Position numbers and translations under genes: made by a program. A stretch of 7,432 nt of DNA from Coriobacteriaceae bacterium. GTDB lineage: Bacteria; Actinomycetota; Coriobacteriia; Coriobacteriales; QAMH01. The stretch lies in NCBI GenBank assembly GCA_004553405.1, contig SFLO01000034.1:1-7432 (forward strand). Direction: 5' to 3'. This document shows positions 1 to 5,969 of this stretch, piece after piece; the stretch's first letter is position 1; the number at the start of each line of letters is the position of its first letter. The notes below the pieces were generated by a model, which saw only the letters and a list, made by a program, of their open reading frames with translations, was not told the DNA's origin and did no database searches.

Positions 1-628
1 CCATACCCTGGAGGCCTTCGAAGCCTGCAATGCCGTGGACGCCGTGCAGGTGGTCTGCATCGCCAGCTACATCGACGAGCTGCACCGCCTGGTGGAGCGC
101 TTTGGCCTCTCAAAGGTCAAGTACGTGGTCGAGGGCGGCGCCACCTACCAGGACTCCGTCATCAACGGCCTCAACGCCCTGGCCGGCATCTGCGCCCCGG
201 ATGACGTGGTTGCCATCCACTTCGCTGCTGGTGCTTTTATCACCAGCGACATCATCGAGGACTCCATCCGCGTGGCGCAGGAGTTCGGCAACGGCATCTC
301 CTCCGACCCCGTGGTGCTGTGCCTGGCGGAGAAGGACGCCTCTGACGGCGACCGCTCCAGCGTCATCGGGCACGACCGCGACCGCATGATGGGCCTCAAC
401 AGTCCGCAGTCCTTCCAGTACGCGGAGCTGCGCAGCCTCTACGACGAGGGCTTTGAGAAGGGCATCTTCGACAAGATCGACCCCCACACCACCAGCCTCA
501 TGGCCGCCCTGGGCAAGCGCCTCTACTTCTCAAAGGGCTCCTCAATGAACATCAAGATCACCAGCCCCGAGGATGTGCGCCTGTTCAACGCCTACCTGCT
601 CAGCAAGAGCGAGGGCTTCGAGTTCTAG
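1..628 (+). CDS. IspD/TarI-family cytidylyltransferase, 5'-truncated by window edge
   Basis: The reading frame is open from base 2 (first full codon CAT) to a TAG at 626-628, giving 208 residues with no stop. IspD/TarI enzymes are about 235-240 residues, so roughly 30 N-terminal residues, including the nucleotide-binding GxGxR loop, lie outside the window. The family skeleton is clear: a VVC strand then 'YIDEL' near the start, 'QDSVINGL' (IspD 'xDSVxNGL'), 'NSPQSF' (IspD 'QTPQ'), and near the C-terminus 'NIKITSPED' with the conserved Lys at 554-556. Family members join CTP to a phosphorylated polyol such as MEP or ribitol-5-phosphate. The canonical 'HDAARP' motif is 'HFAAGA' here (218-235), so the conserved Asp and Arg are missing. 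Codons are otherwise almost all C/G-ending. Beside licC-licA and licD genes, a role in making a CDP-activated surface-polymer precursor is more likely than isoprenoid synthesis. The family is confident; the substrate is unknown. Confidence 0.85.
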   Translation, partial: HTLEAFEACNAVDAVQVVCIASYIDELHRLVERFGLSKVKYVVEGGATYQDSVINGLNALAGICAPDDVVAIHFAAGAFITSDIIEDSIRVAQEFGNGISSDPVVLCLAEKDASDGDRSSVIGHDRDRMMGLNSPQSFQYAELRSLYDEGFEKGIFDKIDPHTTSLMAALGKRLYFSKGSSMNIKITSPEDVRLFNAYLLSKSEGFEF

Positions 629-632
629 CCGC

Positions 633-649
633 AGCGCGGCCCCCGCGCT
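633..649. terminator. Short GC hairpin between convergent genes 1 and 2
   Basis: A perfect 7-bp stem AGCGCGG / CCGCGCT with a CCC loop fills most of the 20-bp gap between the gene 1 stop and the gene 2 stop, and touches the gene 2 stop codon. It is symmetrical and could slow polymerase from either side. There is no T-tract on either strand, so it is only a weak terminator candidate. Confidence 0.35.
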
Positions 650-1593
650 CAGTCGCGGTGCTTGAGCAGGGCGGTGAAGATGGCGATGTCTTCCTGCCGC
701 ACGATCTTGATGTTGTTGTGCGTGCCCTCGCAGAAGTTGAGCGGCATCCCCAGGTTGTAGCGCAGCATGCCGGTACAGCTCTCTTTGAGGGGGTGGCCCC
801 GCCGCTCCGCCCGCCGAAAGACCTCGCCCAGCACCTCCGCCCTGTAGGCCTCGGGGGATTGGAGGTCGACCACCTTGCTGCGCTCGAGGTAGCGCGCGCT
901 GCCCCCGTCGAGCATGAACTGCACGTTGTCGCTCATGGGCTCGCAGATGATGGCGTGACCCTCCTTGGCGCACGACTGCAGCAGCTTGCTGACCATCTCC
1001 TCTGTGACGAAGGGCCTGGTAGACTCCTGGAGCACGACAGTAGTCGTGGGCGAGGCGCCGGCTCTCTGCACCCGCTCCAAGCCGTTTCTCACAGAGAGCA
1101 CGCCGGTCTCGCCCGCGGGCACGATGCCGCGCAGCTTGCTGATGCCATACTGCCGCGCATAGGCGGCGGTGATAGCCTTCCACTCGTCCGTGCACACCAC
1201 GTAGATATCGTCGATGAGGGGGTGGCTCTGGTAGACCTCCAGGCAGTAGACGATCACCGGCTTGCCCAGCACGTTGATGAACTGGTTGGGGATGTTCTGC
1301 ATGTTCCTGGTGGATTTCCCCCCAGCCAAGATGATGGCGATGTTGCCCTTGCCGTCCCCCGCAGGCACAGAGGCGGACTCCTCCCATGCCGGGCGGCTAC
1401 CCGTGAGCAGCGCCTCCACGCTGGTGTCGAGCGCAACGGAGAAACTCATGAGCTTGGAGAGGGGAGGATCGATTTCCCCTCCCTCGATCTTGGCGATGGT
1501 GGAGCGGGAGCGATAGCCCACCGCCTGCGCCAGCTCTTGCTGGGACAGGTTCAACTCCATTCTCCGACGCTTGATGTTGTGTGCGATATCCAT
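649..1593 (-). CDS. XRE helix-turn-helix fused to IspD/TarI-like nucleotidyltransferase domain, putative regulator
   Basis: This is a 314-residue protein with two domains. Residues 6-63 form an XRE/Cro-type helix-turn-helix ('LSQQELAQAVG', recognition region 'SRSTIAKIEGG', then a typical helical tail). After a linker (64-83), residues 84-314 follow the IspD/TarI plan: 'ILAGGKSTR' (87-96), 'IPNQF' (101-105), 'SVRNGL' (167-172), 'QESTRPF' (189-195), 'ERSK...LQSPEAY' (237-250) and 'NNIKI' (293-297). Counterparts of E. coli IspD Arg20, Ser88, Arg109, Arg157 and Lys213 are kept (R96, S167, R193, R238, K296). The catalytic Lys27 is Asn103 and Asp106 is Glu190. This suggests ligand binding with reduced or no catalysis, hence a sensor-regulator (inference). 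ATG 1593 is the only start before an upstream in-frame stop, and it fits the usual XRE N-terminus. No Shine-Dalgarno precedes it. The gene is divergent from the licC-licA gene and convergent with gene 1. Confidence 0.85.
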   Translation of the reverse strand: MDIAHNIKRRRMELNLSQQELAQAVGYRSRSTIAKIEGGEIDPPLSKLMSFSVALDTSVEALLTGSRPAWEESASVPAGDGKGNIAIILAGGKSTRNMQNIPNQFINVLGKPVIVYCLEVYQSHPLIDDIYVVCTDEWKAITAAYARQYGISKLRGIVPAGETGVLSVRNGLERVQRAGASPTTTVVLQESTRPFVTEEMVSKLLQSCAKEGHAIICEPMSDNVQFMLDGGSARYLERSKVVDLQSPEAYRAEVLGEVFRRAERRGHPLKESCTGMLRYNLGMPLNFCEGTHNNIKIVRQEDIAIFTALLKHRD

Positions 1594-1599
1594 GGCGTC

Positions 1600-1628
1600 A
1601 GGATGACAGGCTGTTTCCTCTCAGTCAA
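1600..1628 (-). promoter_or_regulatory. Candidate promoter of the XRE-cytidylyltransferase gene
   Basis: On the minus strand, TTGACT (1628-1623) is followed after exactly 17 nt by CATCCT (1605-1600). The -35 is strong (5 of 6); the -10 is weak (3 of 6). Six bases separate the -10 from the ATG at 1593, so transcription would start at or next to the start codon. That matches the missing ribosome binding site and predicts a leaderless mRNA. Confidence 0.45.
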
Positions 1629-1642
1629 CACAAGGTGATAAT
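1614..1642 (+). promoter_or_regulatory. Possible distal forward promoter
   Basis: TTTCCT (1614-1619), a 17-nt spacer, then GATAAT (1637-1642, 5 of 6 to TATAAT). The -35 is poor. It overlaps the minus-strand -35 element at 1623-1628, so the two promoters would exclude each other if both are real. A transcript starting near 1649 would include an extra ribosome binding site and ATG at 1657-1671. Confidence 0.3.
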
Positions 1643-1706
1643 TCAGCACTTCTTTTGGAGAAAGCGCGATGATTCATGAGTGTGCTCTATACGATGTTGA
1701 CTTAGA
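1619..1706. repeat. Inverted pair of near-identical 12-mers, candidate operator half-sites
   Basis: TCTCAGTCAACA at 1619-1630 and the reverse complement of 1695-1706 (TCTAAGTCAACA) match at 11 of 12 positions. The 8-bp core AGTCAACA / TGTTGACT is perfect, and the arms are 64 bp apart. Each arm contains the TTGACT -35 hexamer of one of the two divergent promoters. This is where a regulator controlling both directions would be expected to bind, and the neighbouring XRE-domain protein is the obvious candidate (inference). Confidence 0.5.
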
Positions 1707-1737
1707 CGAACGCTCTCTGTTCAATATCCTGAGCACA
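1681..1737. repeat. 7-bp inverted repeat flanking the proximal forward promoter
   Basis: TGTGCTC (1681-1687) and GAGCACA (1731-1737) are perfect reverse complements. They bracket the proximal -35/-10 pair, and the right arm lies at the predicted transcription start. This could be a regulator site or chance; 7 bp in a short region is only suggestive. Confidence 0.3.
1697..1725 (+). promoter_or_regulatory. Proximal promoter of the licC-licA fusion gene
   Basis: TTGACT (1697-1702), a 17-nt spacer, then TTCAAT (1720-1725). Matches to consensus are 5 of 6 and 4 of 6. Transcription would start near 1732 and leave a leader of about 46 nt that includes the AAAGGA ribosome binding site. It is the best forward promoter in the divergent region. 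Confidence 0.5.
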
Positions 1738-1765
1738 ATTTGCGCATCAGAACTCACCGTCCCCG

Positions 1766-1771
1766 AAAGGA
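1766..1771 (+). promoter_or_regulatory. Ribosome binding site of the licC-licA fusion gene
   Basis: AAAGGA lies 6 nt upstream of ATG 1778, which supports that start for the fusion protein. Confidence 0.7.
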
Positions 1772-1777
1772 TATTCC

Positions 1778-3562
1778 ATGGTCACGTTCCGCGAACTGGA
1801 AGCCATCAAGCTGCTCCTGGCCGGCAAGCCCGTCGAGAGCCTGCCCTACCACGTCTTCGAAGATCAGCAGGAGTACCAGGACACCCTGGCGTCTCTCGAG
1901 GCCAAGGGCTACATCAAGGACGGCGAGGTTACCGACATGGGCCTCAACGACATCGAGCCCTACCGCGTCAAGAACGCCGTCATCATGGCCGCAGGCGGCG
2001 GCGACATCTCGAGCAAGTCCGTCTACTCGCTTCCCAAGGGCCTCTACGTCAAGGACGGCGAGACCCTCATCGAGCGCACCATCCGCCAGCTCAAGGAGGC
2101 CGGCATCGACGACATCACCGTGGTGGTGGGCTACAAGCAGGAGATGTACTTCTACCTGGTCGAGAAGTGCGGCGTGATGCTGGCCATCAACGTGGCGCCC
2201 ACCAAGGGCAACATCCTCTCGCTGGCCGCAGACGGCGTGGAGCTGGGCAGCACCTACATCTGCAACTGCGACAACTTCTTCGTCGAGAACCCCTTCTCCG
2301 CCTACGAGCACGGCGCCTTCCACGCCACCCAGTACAAGGAGGACGTGAGCCGCGAGCTCGTCATCCGCAAGAACCACGGCGGCCGCATCCTCGAGGTCCT
2401 CACGCAGAGCGAGCCCGGCGAGTGCATCTACGGCCACGCCTACATGGACCCCGCCTTCTCCTACCGCTTCAAGCAGCTGCTGGGCGAGCAGCTGGGTATG
2501 TTCCGCGTCGACATGCTCTTCTGGGAGGAGTTCGTCTCCCGCAACGTCGACGACCTCGACATGTTCGCCCGCCGCTACAGCCCGGAGTTCCTGCTCGAGT
2601 TTGACAGCGTGCAGGAGATCCAGAACATCGACGGCCTCTTCATGGACAACGTCTCTGACAAGGTCAACGAGAAGATCTGCAAGATCCTCGACTGCGAGCC
2701 CGCAGACATCATGGACATCCAGATCCTGCAGAAGGGCCTCACCAACATCCTGTTCACCTTTGTGGTGAAGGGCACCAAGTACATCTTCCGCTACCCCGGC
2801 GATTTCTCCCAGGCCTTCATCTACCGCGACCGCGAGGTGCGCGCCCAGCAGCTGGCCGCCAAGGCCGGGGCGGACACCACCTATGTCTACATCGACGAGT
2901 CCGGCTGCAAGATGAGCAAGTTCCGCGAGAACTGCAAGGACCTCTCCGGCGTGTACTACAAGGACGTCGACTTCATGTGCGAGCTTGCCCGCAAGATCCG
3001 CGCCATGCACGACGAGTCCGCCCATATGGAGGACTGGCAGGACTTCTACAACAACCCCATGGAGGCCTCCGACGCCCTCATGCGCCTGTCCAGCCAGATG
3101 AAAGGCAACCTCTTCCAGCGCTTTGCCAAGGACCACGAGCGCATCAACAAGCTCTACGCCTACACAGAGAAAGACGGCTTCGAGAAGCGCATGTGCCACA
3201 ACGACATCAACGCGGACAACGTGCTGGTGACCGACGACACCTTCGACATCATCGACTGGGAGTTCGCCGGCTACAACGACCCCGCCTACGACTTTGGCCG
3301 CGTGATCGGCGACTACGACTGCGACGACCCCGACGTCGCCACCATCGTGAGCGCCTACCTGGGCCACGAGTGCTCCGAGGTCGAGCGCCTGCACTTCCTG
3401 GCCTACGCCGCCATCCACAACTACTACTACTTCAACTGGGCCCTCTACGTGGAGTCCATCGGCAACTCCAGCCGCGACTGGATGGTCTTCTTCTACCGCC
3501 AGGTGCACAAGTTCATGAACTACTGCCTGCCCCGCTACGAGGAGATCTACGGGGAGCTGTAG
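1778..3562 (+). CDS. Fused LicC-like phosphocholine cytidylyltransferase and LicA-like choline kinase with N-terminal winged-helix-like domain
   Basis: This 594-residue protein has three parts. Residues 1-65 resemble a winged helix ('TLASLEAKGYIKDGEVTDMGL'), as found at the front of other LicC-LicA fusions. Residues 66-300 follow pneumococcal LicC: 'AVIMAAGGG' (67-75), 'LPKGLY' (85-90), 'IERTIRQLKEAGIDDITVVVGY', 'CDNFF' with probable metal-binding Asp165, 'GGRIL', 'VDMLFWEE' and 'EFDSVQEI'. Residues 310-594 are a choline/ethanolamine-kinase-type phosphotransferase: 'LQKGLTN' (317-323), 'CHNDINADN' (473-481, catalytic Asp476), 'IIDWEFAGYNDPAYDFG' (491-507, Mg-binding Asp493). The expected product is CDP-choline, made in the cytoplasm from choline, ATP and CTP. 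The usual GxGSR loop reads 'GGGDISSK', so its Arg is missing. ATG 1778 has AAAGGA 6 nt upstream. Codons are almost all C/G-ending. Kinase assignment is very secure; choline as the substrate is likely but not proven. Confidence 0.9.
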   Translation: MVTFRELEAIKLLLAGKPVESLPYHVFEDQQEYQDTLASLEAKGYIKDGEVTDMGLNDIEPYRVKNAVIMAAGGGDISSKSVYSLPKGLYVKDGETLIERTIRQLKEAGIDDITVVVGYKQEMYFYLVEKCGVMLAINVAPTKGNILSLAADGVELGSTYICNCDNFFVENPFSAYEHGAFHATQYKEDVSRELVIRKNHGGRILEVLTQSEPGECIYGHAYMDPAFSYRFKQLLGEQLGMFRVDMLFWEEFVSRNVDDLDMFARRYSPEFLLEFDSVQEIQNIDGLFMDNVSDKVNEKICKILDCEPADIMDIQILQKGLTNILFTFVVKGTKYIFRYPGDFSQAFIYRDREVRAQQLAAKAGADTTYVYIDESGCKMSKFRENCKDLSGVYYKDVDFMCELARKIRAMHDESAHMEDWQDFYNNPMEASDALMRLSSQMKGNLFQRFAKDHERINKLYAYTEKDGFEKRMCHNDINADNVLVTDDTFDIIDWEFAGYNDPAYDFGRVIGDYDCDDPDVATIVSAYLGHECSEVERLHFLAYAAIHNYYYFNWALYVESIGNSSRDWMVFFYRQVHKFMNYCLPRYEEIYGEL

Positions 3563-3588
3563 TAAAAAAGCTGAGAAACATTGCGAGG

Positions 3589-3614
3589 AACGCGCGCCCT
3601 GCGGGGCGCGCGTT
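3589..3614 (+). terminator. Terminator hairpin after the licC-licA fusion gene
   Basis: A perfect 11-bp stem AACGCGCGCCC / GGGCGCGCGTT with a TGCG loop starts 26 nt after the stop at 3562. It is followed by only a short T stretch (TTT, counting the end of the stem). The stem is very stable but the tail is weak. Confidence 0.65.
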
Positions 3615-3634
3615 TCATCGAGGCGCTGCTGAAC

Positions 3635-3673
3635 AAAAAACGCCAACGATATCGTCGCGACGATATCGTTGGC
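3635..3673 (-). terminator. Perfect 32-bp palindrome with T-tract: terminator of the licD gene
   Basis: GCCAACGATATCGTCG (3642-3657) is followed directly by its exact reverse complement (3658-3673). On the minus strand it is followed by GTTTTTTG (complement of the A-run at 3635-3640), which makes a classical intrinsic terminator about 40 bp past the licD stop at 3714. The 10-bp palindrome ACGATATCGT occurs once in each arm. The plus-strand flank has no T-tract. Confidence 0.8.
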
Positions 3674-3713
3674 TGTGCTTTCGTGTGGGATCGAGCCAGT
3701 ATCGATTTTGCAA

Positions 3714-5918
3714 TCAGCGCAGATAGGGGTGGTCCACGCCCTTTTCCCGAAGCATGACGTCGATGTCAATGCGGTGCTTTTCGGGGATGGCCTTGATCAT
3801 GGATTCGACCTTGGCAGCACCCAGCTGCTCCTCCATGAGCGGGCGGACGAGCCGCTCAATCTCTGCATCGATGAAGATGCCGCTGCCGTCGTTCTCAAAG
3901 GCGTTGACGAAGGAGTTGATGTAGGGGCGGGCAAGCATCAGGGCCTCGTCCTTGTTTCCGCTGGCCACAGCTTGGCGCAGCGCTTCCTTGCGGGGGTACA
4001 TGCGCTCCCAAGCATTGATGCGGCGGTCTGTGATGCGGCGCATGGAGCGGTAGTGCTCCATGCGCTCACTTGCCTCGCGCGCCGCCGTTGCTGCCTGGGT
4101 GCTCTCCTTGACCAAAGCGCGTAGCTTGAAGAAGCCGCCGTGCCTGCTCACTGCAGAGAGCGCCTCGAGGCCGTAGCTCCTGATCTTGAGCGAGTGATGG
4201 GCAAAGTGAACACCAGGTGTTTTCTCGAAGGCTGGCGTTGCCTCTGCGGGCAGCAGGTCCAAAGCCTGCTCGTTGACAAGGTTGTCGATCCACAGCCTCA
4301 TATAGGCGTTGTTGCCCAGGTGGTACAGCTGCGAGAAGACCAGCACAGCTTCGTCTGTGCGCCCGCAGTGAAGCAAAGCCAGGGCTTTGAAGAAGCGTAG
4401 ATAATCGTTCTCGAGCGCGCGCGAAGGCAGCTCATCGAGCGCTGCCAGCAGCTCAGCAGGCTTGGCGCTCAGCAGACAGATGCACGCAACTTGCGCGTGG
4501 ATGCTGTTGGGGCACAGGCGGGCGAGTGTTGCGGCGTCGCGCTCGACGGCGGCCTTGTCTGCCGCGTCGATGTGCAGGTAGAGTGCATCGCTCGTCTCGA
4601 TGAACTCGAGCAGGGCCTGGCCATCGGGCCCCTCGAGGAAGGCGGCGAAAGCGGGGTTGTCCTTCTGGATGCCCAGAGCCTTCTGAGGGACCCAGAGGTC
4701 GTCGAAGGCAGTGGCGCGCACCCACAGGGAGCTGGCGATTACCGCAGGGCTTGCCGGGATGGGGTGCGCCCAGGTCTTGAACTCGCGGCGCAGCTGCTCG
4801 CAGATCAGCGAGCCTACAACGGCGTAGTCACGGCGGGCGTCTTCGATGGAATAGCTGCTGGAGGCAAAGGTCGCAGCCGCAGAATAGCGCTGAGCCAGGG
4901 TGCCTGCTTCTTTGTCCAGCTGCGTGCCGATGAGCTCTCCCAGCACGCCCAAGACCGTCTTCATGCTGGCACACTTTGCAGCGGATTCCGCCATCATCGC
5001 ATCGAGATAACTGTCGAAATCGCTCGTGCAGCGCTCCTTGTCGATGAGCTGCATGTAGTCTGCGCTTATCACGTCGTGGGGGATGGTAAGGCTTGCGGCG
5101 CAGTAGGGCTTGAACTCGGTGTCAGAGCTGGGAACCCTGCGCCAACTGCTGCCATAGTGGCGGTCGAGCACCTCGCGGGCGTCAACCGGTGCGCAAACCT
5201 CGATGTCTTCGAAGGGGATGCGCACGGCCTCGCGGTACCAGCGGGCCTCGGTGAGGGGATAGCAGTTTCGTGCACCGCCGCTGCCAAGCAGGTAGCGGCT
5301 TGGGTTGGCGGGGATGTGCCTGCGGAAGTCCGCCTCGGCCTTTTTCAGAGCTGCGGCACGGCCGTGCTGCGCTTCGAAGGCCTTGAGCGCGGCCCACTTC
5401 TCGTGGAACTCCGGCTTGCGGCTAATGCAGCGGCGCTTGAGGTAGCAGAGCTGCTGTTCCCACACCAGGAAGTCTGTGAGAGCCTCCTGACATTCGGCAG
5501 GGTCGTCGGGCACACCGAACATGATGAAGACGTCGATGAAGACGCCGTGCACGCCGCCGTTGAACGATGAAGTGCTCAGCGGGCACGAGGTGTTCTTGTT
5601 GAGGAAGCGCGCGAAGAGCAGGGGGTAGCTGGGCTCGGTGCTCTGGTCTGCGAGCATGTAGCCCTCCGGCATCTTGCCGTCCAGATACACCTGGCGCAGC
5701 TTGAGGTAGTTCTCCTCTGTGATTTGGATGTCGACGTCGTTGTCCCAGGGGATGAAGCCCTTGTGGCGCACGGCGCCCAGCAGGCCGCCCGACGAGATGA
5801 AGTACTCGATGTCGTTGTCGCGGCAGATCTTGTCCAGCACGGCGAGCTCATGGGTGACGGCCTTCTGCCAGTCTTTGGGCTTGCGTGCGCTGGGCGCGTA
5901 CTTGAACTTGCGTTTCAT
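3714..5918 (-). CDS. LicD-family phosphotransferase with TPR-like C-terminal half
   Basis: This 734-residue protein has a canonical LicD domain at about residues 20-265: 'HELAVLDKICRDNDIEYF', then 'GGLLGAVRHKGFIPWDNDVDI' (44-64) with the acidic triad D59, D61, D63. It continues with 'GVFIDVF' (125-131) and the typical closing 'YGSSW' (255-259). LicD proteins transfer phosphocholine or a related phospho-group from a CDP carrier to surface glycans and belong to the nucleotidyltransferase fold. Residues 265-734 are mostly helical, with TPR-like stretches around 451-543 ('GRTDEAVLVFSQLYHLG') and a C-terminal domain around 605-700 ('RPYINSF' at 664-670) that resembles the end of gene 5. No signal peptide or membrane segment is seen, so it probably acts at the inner face of the membrane. 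ATG 5918 has AGGGG 8 nt upstream. Codon use is looser than in genes 1 and 3. The CDP-choline producer is the convergent neighbour. Confidence 0.88.
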   Translation of the reverse strand: MKRKFKYAPSARKPKDWQKAVTHELAVLDKICRDNDIEYFISSGGLLGAVRHKGFIPWDNDVDIQITEENYLKLRQVYLDGKMPEGYMLADQSTEPSYPLLFARFLNKNTSCPLSTSSFNGGVHGVFIDVFIMFGVPDDPAECQEALTDFLVWEQQLCYLKRRCISRKPEFHEKWAALKAFEAQHGRAAALKKAEADFRRHIPANPSRYLLGSGGARNCYPLTEARWYREAVRIPFEDIEVCAPVDAREVLDRHYGSSWRRVPSSDTEFKPYCAASLTIPHDVISADYMQLIDKERCTSDFDSYLDAMMAESAAKCASMKTVLGVLGELIGTQLDKEAGTLAQRYSAAATFASSSYSIEDARRDYAVVGSLICEQLRREFKTWAHPIPASPAVIASSLWVRATAFDDLWVPQKALGIQKDNPAFAAFLEGPDGQALLEFIETSDALYLHIDAADKAAVERDAATLARLCPNSIHAQVACICLLSAKPAELLAALDELPSRALENDYLRFFKALALLHCGRTDEAVLVFSQLYHLGNNAYMRLWIDNLVNEQALDLLPAEATPAFEKTPGVHFAHHSLKIRSYGLEALSAVSRHGGFFKLRALVKESTQAATAAREASERMEHYRSMRRITDRRINAWERMYPRKEALRQAVASGNKDEALMLARPYINSFVNAFENDGSGIFIDAEIERLVRPLMEEQLGAAKVESMIKAIPEKHRIDIDVMLREKGVDHPYLR

Positions 5919-5926
5919 TGATAGAA

Positions 5927-5931
5927 CCCCT
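5927..5931 (-). promoter_or_regulatory. Ribosome binding site of the licD gene
   Basis: On the minus strand AGGGG lies 8 nt before ATG 5918, which supports that start. Confidence 0.6.
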
Positions 5932-5945
5932 GTTGTAGGACAAGG

Positions 5946-5969
5946 CGGGCGGAAGCTCTGCCCCGCCCG
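5946..5969 (-). other. GC hairpin in the 91-bp gap between gene 5 and licD
   Basis: CGGGCGG (5946-5952) and CCGCCCG (5963-5969) form a perfect 7-bp stem with a 10-nt loop. On the minus strand it falls after the gene 5 stop and before the licD ribosome binding site. It is followed by CCTTGTCC rather than a T-run, so a partial terminator or mRNA-stability element fits better than full termination. The rest of the gap shows no convincing promoter. Confidence 0.35.

Noticed and set aside
658..1638. 326-residue forward open frame opposite the XRE-cytidylyltransferase gene
   Set aside because: It has no recognisable motif and a His/Leu/Val-rich shadow composition. The minus-strand gene has two clear domains.
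1669..2604. 311-residue forward open frame overlapping the licC-licA gene
   Set aside because: Past 1778 it is an Arg/Pro/His-rich shadow of the real gene. Only its start (GGAG then ATG 1669) was kept, as a possible regulatory upstream start, not as a protein gene.
1754..3769. 671-residue open frame on the minus strand opposite the licC-licA gene
   Set aside because: The translation is a monotonous Val/Asp/His/Ala/Leu mix, as expected when C-ending codons of the real gene are read backwards. It lacks domains, and the forward gene has several recognisable motifs.
4491..5570. 359-residue forward open frame opposite licD
   Set aside because: It is a shadow of the LicD gene, whose strand carries the WDND motif and a proper ribosome binding site.
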